Shown here in pieces: positions 51,201 through 61,274 of a stretch of 64,000 nucleotides of DNA. Origin of the DNA: Trichomonas vaginalis G3 (lineage: Eukaryota; Parabasalia; Trichomonadida; Trichomonadidae); the NCBI RefSeq assembly GCF_026262505.1, contig NW_026529259.1, positions 62,001-126,000 of the forward strand, written 5' to 3'. Position 1 is the stretch's first letter, and each line of letters starts with the position of its first letter. Position numbers and translations under genes: made by a program. Under the pieces are notes generated by a model, which was not told the origin of the DNA, did no database searches, and was given only the letters and a program-made list of their open reading frames with translations.

Positions 51201-54200
51201 TTAATGCATGACAATGTCGCCAATTGCCTGATAACTCTGATTGGAGCATAAGCAAAAGTGACAGATGCCATATTTTTGAGTGTTGTTATCATATTGAAAT
51301 CAGCGTTCTTTAAGGAGTCTTGGAGTTGTCTGTGGAAGACAGTTCTCATCTTTGTGTTCTTTATTTCTTCCTTCATTGCTTCAATGATCTTCGCGCCTTC
51401 AATAGATGATTGGATGATGATATTCAACAAATTATCCAATGTTGCTTTGTGGTTTTCTTGGACAATGGAAAGATATCTTGAATAAGAATGCTTTGCAGAA
51501 ATGTTTTGGGAAGAAGAAAGATAGTTTGCGAGATAGCGAAGTGATGCTGGAACATTTGATGTTTGTTCCAATGAAAGCTTGATGATTTCCTTCGCTTGTT
51601 TGGAATCTTCTTCTGATACTGGTTCTCCATTGATTGAATCGATTTCTTTCTGTACCAAAACAGCTGCGTTCTTTCCTTCGAATATCTTTGGATTGACAAT
51701 CAATGATTCGACCATAGATACAGGCTTCTTCTCCAAGGAAATGTAGTCTGAGAACTGGTTGTATGATTCGTACATCATCTCTGCAATTTCCGTTGGATCG
51801 AAATCTGGTCTTGCCTTCTCGAATCCGTTCATCAAGAATTCGTAAATCTTGTTTGAAATCGCTTGGATTTCATGTGGCTTGAGTTGTTCGATTCCTGGTG
51901 GAATTTCGCCAATCTTCTTCGCGTATTCTTCCAAGAACTCTTTCGAATCGTTGACAGATCCATTCTTGACAACGTTGTTGATCTTGAGAACCAACTTTTG
52001 CAACAAAGGATATGTGATTGTTGCGAATTCTGTTGCCTTTGCAGTTGTAAGGAAATGCTTGTCAGAAAGTTTGATGACGTTGTTGACTGTCTTTTGAACA
52101 GCTTCACATGTATCAATCAACTGTCTGTCAGACAATATTGGGCCTAACAACTTGATCAAATTGATCATTGCTTCTAATTCTGCTTCAATGTTCCTGCAGA
52201 ACTGTGGCAAGTTCGATTCAAGTTGTTCGCGAGACATGTTCAAAACAGAAGCATTTGTTGAGTAAAATGATGAAACTTGTCTGATGAGCATTGATATTCT
52301 GATTGAATCATCGACAATTGGATGGTATTCTAACTCTGAGAATATCTTCGTCATGTACTCGAACATCTTCTTGAGAGCTGCAGCGAGTTCACCAATATCG
52401 TTTGAGTCGACTTCTTGAATTGGATCCCAAATGTAATCGATGGAAGAAGGCATCAACATCTGTCTTGTCAAGTTGATCAAATCATCATAAGCTGTTAAGA
52501 GTTTCTTGGTGAATGGATTCTCTTTGACTTGTGTTGTTAACTCCGGTATGTAGTGCTGGTAGTTAACTAACTGTCTTCTGATTTCTTCGACTTCTTTCGG
52601 TTTGAACTTCGATGTTTTGAGAGCGGTTGTGAGAGCATTCAAAATTCCCTTGAGAATTGACATGAATTGTTTGATGTTCTTGTCATCAGCTGCTTGTGCA
52701 ACAGATTGTATTTGTCCTGGGTACTCGTTGATCTGTGCAATCAAAGCGTTGATGACATTTGTCAATATTTGAGGAGATGGTTTCTCACCGGACATGATGA
52801 CATCAGTTCTCTGTGTGAGTGCATCGAGAACACCTTTCTTCTTTTCATCCCACAATCCTGGAATGTAGTTTGTTCTCGCGTACATGTTTGTGAGCCAGTA
52901 ATGGATTCTTGGAGTGTAAAGATTGAAATTCGTTGATGGATCCGCTTCGAATTTCATGAGATCTTTGATGATGTCTTTGATTTCAGAGTTTTCTTTCTCA
53001 ACCAATGGATTGTACTTCAAATCTGTGTTTTGAGAAATGTATTCTCTGAAACATGCCATTAATTTAATCACTTCTTTTCTGTATGCAACGATTTCTTCTT
53101 TTGTATAGTTCTTCATGTATGGTCTGATATTGACTTCCTTGCACTTGTCGAAGTATAATCTAGCGCTCTTGAAAACATCAGCCAATATGACAACACTGGC
53201 ATTCGCACATGTCACAGCGGCAATATTTTCTGTATCGTCAATAATATTTGCCAAATTAACGTACATGTTATTAATGATGTTTTTGATGTTGCAGCTGAGT
53301 TGGTATGAGAAAGCGTTCTGCATCAAGTGTGGTCTTATCTGTGTCAACCTGTTGTAGTCTTCTTTGAGCAACGTCAACTTAGAAGACAACTTTGCCAACA
53401 CGTTTTCTTGGACAGCGACTTGTGGTGTCAAAATGACGTTTGTCAGAAAAGTGATGAGTTTTGCCACATTCATGTGGAATTGGCAGAAAGCGGGAACGTG
53501 TTTGCACTTTTCGTAGTCATCTCTGATTTCAGGGTTTGCGAGAGTCTTTGTGATAGAAGGCATCATGACTTCAATGATCAAAGGAATTGTCTTGTGATTT
53601 GCATTCTCAAGATACGACTGAAGAGAAATGACATAAGTAGCAATGGAATGTAATGATTGATGGATCTTGAAGAGTATTTTACCATCTGTTGGAGATCCAG
53701 CGAGAACTTTATTCCACTCGATGAAATTGTCTCTTGATTCAGTCATACTAGGAATGTATTCATCCAAGCACTGTGTGTCTTTCATCGCTTGAACTAAAGC
53801 TGTCAATGATTCAGCGAATGTTCTGACTCTTGTTGATGAAATGTTCATTGGGCTGAGTGAGTAAAGGAATGAATCAACGGAATTCAAGAATGTTCTAACT
53901 TGTACAACAATCTCCGGTTGAATGTTCGGTCCCATTTTCACGCAGTAATCCAAAACTTCGAAGAAATATCTCCTAGAAACATTGACAGACTGAATGACAA
54001 CAAATCTCAATGCGTCATTTGTTGGATTCTGTACCATGTCATTCATAACTGTTCTAGTGACAGTTGATGTGTTCTCGAATTCCGCACATGCCTTTCTGAG
54101 GGGTTCCATCAATTTCTGGTCAGGCTGGATGTTCGGAAGATTCATCATCTGTGTGAAATAAGTGACAGCGTCAGACAAAGTGTTCAATGCGCCATGTCTC

Positions 54201-56395
54201 AAGTAGCATGGACCAGGGAAGAACTTGATACCGACTGTTTCATCCTTGTTGACGAAACAAATCAATCCGAGCCACGTGAAGTTAAGAACTCTTCTGAAAT
54301 GTGCGTGGAAGTCATTCAACAGTTCAGCAGGCATCTTGTAAGCTGTGTACGCGTGTTGTAAGTATGGATAAATTTCTCTGTAAGTCAAAATCAAATCATT
54401 AAGATTTGCTTTGATGTCGCAGTTGTTTTCATCCAATTCTTTCCAGAACTTGTAAGCTTTCATGGCAAACTTACTCAGAACAGGGAACAACTTCAAAATA
54501 TTAAGATCAGCATTCAAAAGATCTAATCTGACATTGAAAAGATATCCCATCAACCTGTAAATTGCTTCAACAAGCGTCGAGAGATAAATGGATCCTCTCG
54601 GCAATGCATGGAGCTCTTCCTTCGTGGCAACAGGAGGTTCTGGTGTCTGTTCAATGATGGATTTGATCTTTTCTATGACAGGAGGAATGGAATCAACAAT
54701 CTGTGTGTAGCCATCAATGACTTGCTGCCTGATATCTGTGATACCAAGCTTCATTGTATCTGATTGTTTGATCATTACGAACAAAACTTGGATGACTTTC
54801 GCGACAACTTCCATTTCCTTTTTAATGTCTCCGGAATGGAAACCGTCTGAGATGGCGTTGATGTAGAACAAGGCACATTCAACCGAATATGAGGCATCTT
54901 TGATGGTCATCTTGAAGGAATTGTCGACTTGTGCTCGGATTGAAGTCATAATTGCTTCAAGACGCTGAACTGTGCCATGGAGATCGAAGTATTCGAGGTT
55001 ATACTTCGGAAGATGTGTGGTAACCATCTTGGCAAACTCTTCTTCGTCACGAATTAAATCTGATACATCTTGGACTTCGTTGAAGCTGGAATAATCATCG
55101 CGTTTGAGTAGTTCTGGTTCGGTCTCAACACGAAGACGGTCGCTGGATGTTTCTGGAGCTCTGTTGAGGATTTCGGAAGAAAGAAATGTCGTAATTACGG
55201 CTTCTGCTTCTTCCGGAGAGGTAACTTCGATTTTCTTCTTTTGCTTCTTCCTGATAATGCGTTGGCTGTTCTTTGTTTTGAGGAATTTGACGTATAATTT
55301 GGCAATATCAACAAGATAAGTATGAATGTTGGCAACTTTGGTGCTTTTGACTGTAAAATGGCATGTATTCTCTTTGTTTGTCTTGGGATCAACGTAGCGG
55401 ATGTTAATAACCTTGCCGGCGTAACCGTATTCTTTAATTGAAGATGTATGGATGTTAAACAAGCCATCTGTGGTTCCTCTTTCGCAGACACGAACACCAC
55501 GTGACAAGAGACAAAGAGCAACCTTCTTGCTCTTGTAGTTGTTGTCCGTCAAATTTGCATTGTAGATTTCTTCGCCGAAACCTTTGATTTCACGGACAGT
55601 CTTGATGAACTGGATCATGGCTGGTAATTTATCCATGGCTGCTTGCTGTGTGATGTATTTCTTGCACTTATTTGCCATAAATGAAGAATCGCGGAATTGC
55701 TTTGGAACAAAGTCTTTGAATCTCTCGGAAATTAAATCAATGTTAAGATCCTTAAGATTTGTCGTTGTTCCGTAAAGAATTAATCTTGCTAACTCGAAAG
55801 CTTGATCTTCTGAGACGTTGATGTTAGAATGAGTATAGTTATACTTGCAGTCTCTGAAAACGTGGATACAGTTATCCATATCTTCGAAATCGTAAGAAAA
55901 GATTAAGAAATAACGGCGTTTGAAGTAAAACTTTGAAACATATGTTGTTTGTACGCAAATTGGTCTGTTGGATTCAAGTGGGAATTTATAACCTTCATCG
56001 TTGTAGTACCAAAGAGAATATTGATCTGGTTGGCAGTAAAGTTGAAGTTCATCAGCAATATATGAGAGGACGTCATCGACAGGGATGGAGAGATCAAGCC
56101 TCATCTTTGCTGTTTCTTCTTCATCTCTTGTAATTTTGCATTTTGAATGTTCTTTTGAAGGAATAATTCTTCCACCTGGCTTTGCGTAGAAAATAAGGGG
56201 CTGGTTGAGATCACAGATAATTGGCTCACGAACATTTCCTTTGTAAATAAGGAGTTTGTAAGGTCTGTGATCTTCGATTTCAAGTTCATCGCAAATCAGC
56301 TTAAGAGCTTCCTTGCACGACATGTTTTCGTCAAAATCCATCATGCGGGAGTTCTGTGCATCGAAAACTCTGCTATATTCCAAGTTAATAGTCAT
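48263..56395 (-). CDS. Talin-like FERM / actin-binding cytoskeletal protein, 2710 residues
   Basis: N-terminal FERM-type region (about 1-390). Its ubiquitin-like lobes start FDENMSCKEALKLICDELE and SIPVDDVLSYIADELQ, followed by QYSLWYYNDEGYKF and the F3-like part with GYAGKVINIRYVDP. A very long all-helical rod of talin/vinculin type bundles follows (about 400-2600), interrupted by an acidic linker (EADEEEEVHEEEEQKKEEEV, about 1958-1980). The C-terminus has a basic Arg/Glu/Ala segment (about 2627-2675) and then MLMKLLKLESDIIKARLYLR, matching the last helix of the I/LWEQ actin-binding module. Talins link membrane receptors to actin; trichomonads adhere and become amoeboid. Length is close to animal talin (about 2540). 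Its stop lies in GAATAAAAA. Confidence 0.82.
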   Translation of the reverse strand: MTINLEYSRVFDAQNSRMMDFDENMSCKEALKLICDELEIEDHRPYKLLIYKGNVREPIICDLNQPLIFYAKPGGRIIPSKEHSKCKITRDEEETAKMRLDLSIPVDDVLSYIADELQLYCQPDQYSLWYYNDEGYKFPLESNRPICVQTTYVSKFYFKRRYFLIFSYDFEDMDNCIHVFRDCKYNYTHSNINVSEDQAFELARLILYGTTTNLKDLNIDLISERFKDFVPKQFRDSSFMANKCKKYITQQAAMDKLPAMIQFIKTVREIKGFGEEIYNANLTDNNYKSKKVALCLLSRGVRVCERGTTDGLFNIHTSSIKEYGYAGKVINIRYVDPKTNKENTCHFTVKSTKVANIHTYLVDIAKLYVKFLKTKNSQRIIRKKQKKKIEVTSPEEAEAVITTFLSSEILNRAPETSSDRLRVETEPELLKRDDYSSFNEVQDVSDLIRDEEEFAKMVTTHLPKYNLEYFDLHGTVQRLEAIMTSIRAQVDNSFKMTIKDASYSVECALFYINAISDGFHSGDIKKEMEVVAKVIQVLFVMIKQSDTMKLGITDIRQQVIDGYTQIVDSIPPVIEKIKSIIEQTPEPPVATKEELHALPRGSIYLSTLVEAIYRLMGYLFNVRLDLLNADLNILKLFPVLSKFAMKAYKFWKELDENNCDIKANLNDLILTYREIYPYLQHAYTAYKMPAELLNDFHAHFRRVLNFTWLGLICFVNKDETVGIKFFPGPCYLRHGALNTLSDAVTYFTQMMNLPNIQPDQKLMEPLRKACAEFENTSTVTRTVMNDMVQNPTNDALRFVVIQSVNVSRRYFFEVLDYCVKMGPNIQPEIVVQVRTFLNSVDSFLYSLSPMNISSTRVRTFAESLTALVQAMKDTQCLDEYIPSMTESRDNFIEWNKVLAGSPTDGKILFKIHQSLHSIATYVISLQSYLENANHKTIPLIIEVMMPSITKTLANPEIRDDYEKCKHVPAFCQFHMNVAKLITFLTNVILTPQVAVQENVLAKLSSKLTLLKEDYNRLTQIRPHLMQNAFSYQLSCNIKNIINNMYVNLANIIDDTENIAAVTCANASVVILADVFKSARLYFDKCKEVNIRPYMKNYTKEEIVAYRKEVIKLMACFREYISQNTDLKYNPLVEKENSEIKDIIKDLMKFEADPSTNFNLYTPRIHYWLTNMYARTNYIPGLWDEKKKGVLDALTQRTDVIMSGEKPSPQILTNVINALIAQINEYPGQIQSVAQAADDKNIKQFMSILKGILNALTTALKTSKFKPKEVEEIRRQLVNYQHYIPELTTQVKENPFTKKLLTAYDDLINLTRQMLMPSSIDYIWDPIQEVDSNDIGELAAALKKMFEYMTKIFSELEYHPIVDDSIRISMLIRQVSSFYSTNASVLNMSREQLESNLPQFCRNIEAELEAMINLIKLLGPILSDRQLIDTCEAVQKTVNNVIKLSDKHFLTTAKATEFATITYPLLQKLVLKINNVVKNGSVNDSKEFLEEYAKKIGEIPPGIEQLKPHEIQAISNKIYEFLMNGFEKARPDFDPTEIAEMMYESYNQFSDYISLEKKPVSMVESLIVNPKIFEGKNAAVLVQKEIDSINGEPVSEEDSKQAKEIIKLSLEQTSNVPASLRYLANYLSSSQNISAKHSYSRYLSIVQENHKATLDNLLNIIIQSSIEGAKIIEAMKEEIKNTKMRTVFHRQLQDSLKNADFNMITTLKNMASVTFAYAPIRVIRQLATLSCIKEEKFSQMTKALNESIDSCDLVIQTVLANTLLQIAKKCEELGVFKDFVLNIANLLRKPHYASSFDAELTSKLINTFLTFDNQSNATIHEKADNKDYQELKSLIESLPSIRPLLQQLSSPTAARQEQTLKNLLQAIYQMFLSYEKGEKDLEEYERVRSLAKIASYNLHTAQEQGVNVTPYLDALKQLDKAVDDCDYAALAITKGGDAKLIGDPLDNLIKALAMFFKAAGDIEADEEEEVHEEEEQKKEEEVKIVYVDVQEELQNLLTFALEGKYQELIDLAAKCLEAIEKDHQCPELDGTMKDLIKSVATKNQEGINNFIKWIANKDYANWVKTTKKPQSAKEVESVFIDTIDEFRAIRNVFGKNPKQDIRDLVKVCARSQSLVGIVLPFFEYINSSIYEFYLQTANQLWPNVMNVIKNVNEPEKYKLSLRSIVRLISDFSYIVEDCVLQDSKPSTTQLNEARFKYGKSSANMIKSAGEMLYCIAISRYSHLYDLHIEAVKDGYADPLTNLEIASKELLKANLKPEVGQKFTEHFKEVQNSYNNTFEMLNKLATPEQAVSNCIAVFKAAYVAFCDLKSMSDVVEKKKDPESAKKLPVKFTIPTISAEIANIEEVNKVLEMNYNSYQKEIDWLSHALAENSEISNEQIVEKIILFHDIAKELVGNVLKASVACIDVGDQSNLTGLANNIVATVNDITKCVKAFLMVETGWRENFETTHTESTRIITDVNKVVEHSIQVAKTKSIEEDLVRRAIGDLAKPFFAISSSVQEKTEETNKLAPSVSREYGLTLAEVTGTLSSTLAKIIMYLRDRQQDMTVPQEKLKTVSEDAAALLNAVISAVLAIANSNESEDQVIENATKIIRTVEAFKGMYRAQRGELLAHNEALNGVVNISKKLIQAAEAGKKARLERIEALKRREEEAAKRRAAAEERRRLAAERRANAKPTHQPPKEMLMKLLKLESDIIKARLYLRQQKKVVDQLNAE

Positions 56396-56421
56396 TCAAA
56401 TAATTAATAGTTAAAAGTGTG

Positions 56422-56427
56422 AAGTGA
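56422..56427 (-). promoter_or_regulatory. Initiator-like motif of the talin-like gene
   Basis: TCACTT on the minus strand, within TTTTTCACTTCACACTTTT, with the A 30 bases before the ATG at 56395. It fits the trichomonad Inr TCAYTW. Confidence 0.45.
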
Positions 56428-56537
56428 AAAAGCTCCAAAAATGATATTATTATATTCATTGAGAACAGTATATATTATTGACCAAATTAGATCATTTATT
56501 TTTTGAATCTATCGTCAAGCATTTTTTGATCAAGCAC

Positions 56538-56595
56538 GTTGAATAGCATTTCTTAAATTGATTTTTTAAATGATATAAAAGAAATGCTATTCAAC
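56538..56595. repeat. 58-nt hairpin with perfect 17-bp stem
   Basis: GTTGAATAGCATTTCTT and its exact inverse 24 bases apart, in the 434-base gap (56396-56829) between the talin-like and coiled-coil genes. The rest of the gap holds no gene. It could be a MITE relic, a terminator-like structure or a small-RNA precursor. Confidence 0.85.
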
Positions 56596-56829
56596 ATGAT
56601 GTCTATCAATTTTATTTTGTTAGAAATTTCGTTTAGGATTTGATATGCTTAATGTCATTACATTTTTTGCTGATAAACTTTAATCTTGAAAAGTTCGGAA
56701 ATTGAACTGCTAATTCAATAAATTCTGGGAAACCGCGGAATAGTTTTTAAATCTATAAAATATAATTATTTACTGTAATAAAAATAAAAAAAAATACAAT
56801 ATTAAAGTATAATAAATAAAAATACAATT

Positions 56830-59800
56830 TTAAACTGTGTTAACGAGAGGCTTAGTTCTAACAGGAGGATGGAATTCGGTTGTTTGTGTTGGAACCAACA
56901 AATTTAATCTTCTTACAAAAACAGCGCAAATCATCATTGGTCTAAGCGAAGTAACTTTCTCTCTAATTGTCCTTCTATTTAAGTCTCCTCTGAACTTCAA
57001 TGATACACTCTTACAGAACCTTAAAATTTCCATCTTCCTCATTATTTGATTATTTCCGGCCAAAGATAAAATTGATTCTTTTATTCCACGCTTAGCATCT
57101 ATTACTGTAACAGATGTTGGATCTATGCCATTAACAGATGCAAATAGTGATCTTGTCCACTTTTCCCATTCTTTGTTCGCTTGAATAGAGTCAACAAATC
57201 TTTGTTTTTCTCTTTCAGCTTGATTAGCTCTATCATCTGCTAATCTTGCATCATTAATGCATTCGTCACGATCATGCAATGCTTTATCGCGCTCTTGGCA
57301 TATATCTGTGAATGCTGTGAAAAGTGTTTCATCAGATTTGATGTTAAGTTGATTTCTAAGTGAAATTGCATCATTCAAAATTGCTGCTTCTTCACTGGAA
57401 TTACGTGATTGTATTTCATTGATTATATAGTTAATCAATTCATCAACACTGTCTACTTGTGGCTTCTCTTTGCCGAGTAATGAAATGATCTTTTCTATTT
57501 GTTTTGTAAATTTCTCATATCTTTGATCGTTTTCATTATTTATTTGAGAAATTTTTGCATTGTTCTGCTGGATAATCAATGACTTTCTATCTTCAAACTC
57601 TGACTTGATATTAGCAATTGCATCATTAGCAGCTTGTAGTTTGAGCTTGAGTGTTCTTTCGCTTGCTGTTGCCTTTGCAAGTTTCATTTCCAAATCTTTC
57701 TTATAAGGAGCATATTCTTCATTTGTCTTCTTTAGATTTTCATTTTCCTTCCTTGTTTCATTGAGTTTGTTTGTCAATTCTTCCAATGTTGATACGTATT
57801 TTGTATTGAGTTCTTTGTTTTTCTCTCTTATTTCATCTATGTTTGTTTGTGTTTTTCCTTGTAATTCGTTCATCCTCTGCTTGTAAAACATCTTCCTCTT
57901 TGTTTCTTTTTCGCATTTATCACTGACAACTTGAAGAGCTTTCTCTAATTGGTCGATTGTTGACTTTAATTCAGCAACTTCTTCATTGTGATTGTTTTGT
58001 TCTTCTTGGAGTTTCTCTCTTGTATCATTTAATTCGTTTTCAAGTAAATCTCTTTCATTCTCGAGATCTCTTCTTGATTCATTTATAACAATACTTTGTT
58101 GTTCTTGTGTTTCCTTTAAGTTGGTCAGTTCACTTTTAGCTTCAACTAATTCTTTATCTTTTGCTTTCAGAGCAGCTTTCAACTTCTTCATGTCTTTAGT
58201 TGTTTCTTGTTTGATGTCAGAGATTTGCTGCTGTATGTTATTGACTATATCAGTAGCTCTATCTGTGAATATCTTCCTTTGCTCTTCGAAATGATTCTCT
58301 TTTTCTTGGATTTCGCTTTGAAGCTTTTTGATTTGAGCATCTTTTTCACTAAGTTGTTTTTGATGCTCTGTTTGTGTTGTTTCAACATCACTCTTGATAT
58401 GATTGATGAACTCAGCAAATAACTCTTCAATGTTCTCAGAGTTAGAGCTTGTGAATTTCCTCAAATTCTGGGCTATTTGGATATTTTGTCTTTCGATTTC
58501 TTTTGACTTTTGGATCTGTTGGTTCTGTTTTTCTGCGAAATATGATTTGTCTTGTTTCGGCTGCTTGAAGTTCCTCAACTGCTCGTTCTGGTTCATCAAT
58601 AGTTTGTTCATTTGAAGTATTCCGCATAACAATATGCGAAGTTCAATGAATGGAGATGCATTTACGTTCTTCTGGCCAACGAAATCGTAAAAGATCTTTG
58701 CAACATCTTCCGGTTGTAATTCATCTCTTTGTGAGAACAAATCTGGGCAGCTCTCGCGGAGGAATGATTGATCTTCTTGATCAAGGAAGCACTGGATCCT
58801 GGCGCATTGTGTAAACACGGCTTTTTTGTCGTTGTCGTTCAAACATGAAGTTCCTGTGATTTGTTTGAGCCAATTCATGAGGGATATGAGATGGGAAATG
58901 AGTTGGAAGTGACGGCTAATAAGATCTTTGTTTTTATCGGTTTCATTTTGCTGACAAGATATAACTTTCATCTGATCTCCTTGATATGAAAGGACTGCTG
59001 CAAAAATCTTGTCGAGAATTGCTTCTTTTGTATCGGATTCGAAATCAATATTGATTTTGATTGTAGATGGAAGAGATTTGAGTATTTTATCGATTGATTG
59101 TTTCCATTTGAGAGATTCTGTTTCTTTATACTGTTGGTATTCTGTATCTTTTTCTTGTAATGATTTCTGTAGAGATGAATTTTGCTTCTGTAAGGAAATC
59201 AAATTTTTATCCATAGTTTCAAGGACACTTTGCATATTATAGAATTGAGAAATAATGTGTGACCTCTGTGAAACAAGTTCTGTTATCTCACAATTCTGAT
59301 TTTTGAGTAATTCCTCCATAGAATTTATGGTTTCTCTAATATCTGGAGCATTTGATCCAGAAAGAGATGTACTTGATTGGGAATGATCGCGTGTCCTAAT
59401 GCTCTTCAGCTGTTCAATAACTTCTTGATCTCGTGATGATTGTAATTTTAATTCTGAAATTAAAGTATCTAATTGAAGATTTTCAGTATTTTTCTGGTTT
59501 AATGAGTCTTCTAGAGACGTTACCTTTGCTTTAAGTGCCTTGAGCTTCTTTAATGATAAAGATAGTTGTTTCTGAAATTTGGCGCCATTAAAATTATTTT
59601 CATCCAAGGAGGCCTGTAGTTGTTCGATCGTATCTTCCTGCTGTTTTAACTTAGCTTGTAGATCTTGTTTTTCGTTTTGTTCATCCTTTAGTTGCTTTTC
59701 GAGGGAATCAATCTGAGATTGAAGAAGTTGGATCTTAGTTTCTTGGATTTTGTCTGGCTTTTGAGGTTCTGCTGATTTATTATTATTTCTAGTTTGAGTT

Positions 59801-59943
59801 TTGGCTTCATTGTTGAGTTGTTCGATTATTTTTCTTTGGTTGTTAATTATTTCTTGATATTTTGCAATTATTTTCTCATAATCTGAACGCTGCCGCTCTA
59901 ACTGTTCATCATAAGCAGCTCTGATATTCTCAAAGCTACTCAT
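56830..59943 (-). CDS. Long coiled-coil protein, 1037 residues
   Basis: MSSFENIRAAYDEQLERQRS...: heptad-rich coiled coil from about 5-275, a more globular middle (about 285-480, with SYQGDQMKVISCQQ and the Cys-containing QCARIQCFLDQEDQSFLRESC), a second coiled coil (about 485-870), and a compact non-coiled C-terminus (about 900-1037) with a Pro/Arg tail. Trichomonad genomes contain many such proteins, often labelled viral A-type inclusion-like; that label only reflects coil composition. Probably a cytoskeletal or vesicle-tethering protein; no specific partner can be named. Start ATG follows TTTTTTCATTGAAAGAAAT; the stop reads GTTTAAAAT. Confidence 0.75.
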   Translation of the reverse strand: MSSFENIRAAYDEQLERQRSDYEKIIAKYQEIINNQRKIIEQLNNEAKTQTRNNNKSAEPQKPDKIQETKIQLLQSQIDSLEKQLKDEQNEKQDLQAKLKQQEDTIEQLQASLDENNFNGAKFQKQLSLSLKKLKALKAKVTSLEDSLNQKNTENLQLDTLISELKLQSSRDQEVIEQLKSIRTRDHSQSSTSLSGSNAPDIRETINSMEELLKNQNCEITELVSQRSHIISQFYNMQSVLETMDKNLISLQKQNSSLQKSLQEKDTEYQQYKETESLKWKQSIDKILKSLPSTIKINIDFESDTKEAILDKIFAAVLSYQGDQMKVISCQQNETDKNKDLISRHFQLISHLISLMNWLKQITGTSCLNDNDKKAVFTQCARIQCFLDQEDQSFLRESCPDLFSQRDELQPEDVAKIFYDFVGQKNVNASPFIELRILLCGILQMNKLLMNQNEQLRNFKQPKQDKSYFAEKQNQQIQKSKEIERQNIQIAQNLRKFTSSNSENIEELFAEFINHIKSDVETTQTEHQKQLSEKDAQIKKLQSEIQEKENHFEEQRKIFTDRATDIVNNIQQQISDIKQETTKDMKKLKAALKAKDKELVEAKSELTNLKETQEQQSIVINESRRDLENERDLLENELNDTREKLQEEQNNHNEEVAELKSTIDQLEKALQVVSDKCEKETKRKMFYKQRMNELQGKTQTNIDEIREKNKELNTKYVSTLEELTNKLNETRKENENLKKTNEEYAPYKKDLEMKLAKATASERTLKLKLQAANDAIANIKSEFEDRKSLIIQQNNAKISQINNENDQRYEKFTKQIEKIISLLGKEKPQVDSVDELINYIINEIQSRNSSEEAAILNDAISLRNQLNIKSDETLFTAFTDICQERDKALHDRDECINDARLADDRANQAEREKQRFVDSIQANKEWEKWTRSLFASVNGIDPTSVTVIDAKRGIKESILSLAGNNQIMRKMEILRFCKSVSLKFRGDLNRRTIREKVTSLRPMMICAVFVRRLNLLVPTQTTEFHPPVRTKPLVNTV

Positions 59944-60392
59944 ATTTCTTTCAATGAAAAAAGTCTTCGCGGGTAAAAAAAATTGAATGGGAAATTAACG
60001 TCATGTCCTATCATGTATATTTACAGCATATTTAACTCAAGATTTGAAATATCCATAATGAATCGATTTAGAATTTAAAGTATTGTTGCACCAAACCAAA
60101 AAATAAGGAAATCCGGAAAAATATGTGTTAAAAATATAGCCAGTAGTAATATTGGATTGTAATGTGTATTTCATAAGACGACAAAATCTTTCGTCCTGAT
60201 TTACATCTATGAATTTTCTGGAAATATAACAAAATTCTTTATTAACAAATAATGAATTCCATGCATCTTTCTTTACATCCAAAATGAGAATCAGTAAACT
60301 CGATCATTAACATTCAAAACTGATTAATGCTCAAATATTTCAATTTAAAAATAAGTATTATAGTGTAAATTATCGTAGAACATGACAATTAT
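59944..60392. other. Host intergenic DNA
   Basis: About 450 bases. An 81-codon minus-strand frame here begins only with TTG and has no motif, so I do not call it. No RNA gene seen. Confidence 0.5.
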
Positions 60393-60824
60393 TTATAAAT
60401 TTTCTTGATTATCAGGTTTCTTTTGATCTGAATCTGATTGATCGTCAACTTCAATCATTATATCTTTATCAACAATATCACCGTCATTCAAATGTACTTC
60501 AATATCATCTTGCAATTCTCCTGTATTTGTGGCGCTCTTGTAGCAGAATTTCCAGCCAATAAATAATAATAAAATCAAAGCGATCAATATAAATCCGATA
60601 TAAGTGATAGATCCCATTTCTAAATTCTTAATTAAATCGGCTGAAATGACTTCTTCTGTTGGGTCTGGAACTTTTGCCTCTTTGGTTTCATCTGACTCTT
60701 CTGGGAAAGGAGACATTGTTGGTCTTGGTGTTCTATTTCCAGCAGCGGATGGTGTTGGAGAACTTGATGGTTTAATTTCAGTTGAATTAGTACTGAAAGT
60801 TGAGATGAAAAACAAAAATAACAT
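60393..60824 (-). CDS. Small single-pass membrane protein with signal peptide, 143 residues
   Basis: Start at the ATG at 60824 (MLFLFFISTFSTNS); the frame is open further upstream, but only with a TTG. Residues 1-14 form a signal peptide. The outer part (about 15-75) is Ser/Thr/Pro-rich with SSSPTPSAAGNRTPRPTMSP and is probably O-glycosylated. A transmembrane segment follows (about 84-104, YIGFILIALILLLFIGWKF), then a strongly acidic cytoplasmic tail (about 110-143, DDIEVHLNDGDIVDKD...). The shape is that of a small surface stalk or type I adaptor; trichomonads have many surface proteins with similar short acidic tails. No family is recognised. The stop lies in TTATAAATAA. Confidence 0.7.
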   Translation of the reverse strand: MLFLFFISTFSTNSTEIKPSSSPTPSAAGNRTPRPTMSPFPEESDETKEAKVPDPTEEVISADLIKNLEMGSITYIGFILIALILLLFIGWKFCYKSATNTGELQDDIEVHLNDGDIVDKDIMIEVDDQSDSDQKKPDNQENL

Positions 60825-61120
60825 TTGAAATTTCTGACATGAAAAATTTAACAAATTATCCCAAATTTGAATTTAATACTTAGAACAATATCTCTGATTG
60901 ATTATTGTAAATTTGCAAAGAAAAAATATAGAATATAAGCTCAATCTACAAATTCACCCCAAATTGATGATATTTATTGATTGGGTTAACTCATTTTCTT
61001 TATATCATTCAATATTTTAACATACGGAATATATGATAATCAAGAGAACTGATTCAATTTAAATTCAGGTTCAAAGTCATGTATAAATAAACTTTTTTAT
61101 GGACGAATCGATAGTGTTGT
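60825..61120. other. Host intergenic DNA
   Basis: About 300 bases of AT-rich DNA; nothing seen on either strand apart from the putative leader of the membrane-protein gene. Confidence 0.5.
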
Positions 61121-61274
61121 AAACAGAAATTCATCAAAAGTGACACTTCAGAAAAGCTAAAATATTGAATTTTTGGAACTTTTGATAGAGCACGTTTTTA
61201 AATATTAATTAAATTAAATGTATATTTTGTAAAGATTCTTTTTAATAAAAAATAAAATTTTGAAGAAGAACACA

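Noticed and set aside
40793-56133. Many antisense and shifted frames inside the two giant host genes
   Set aside because: Shadows of long real frames; biased, lacking start signals and domains.
60037-60282. 81-codon minus-strand frame
   Set aside because: Begins only with TTG, no motif, AT-rich intergenic DNA.
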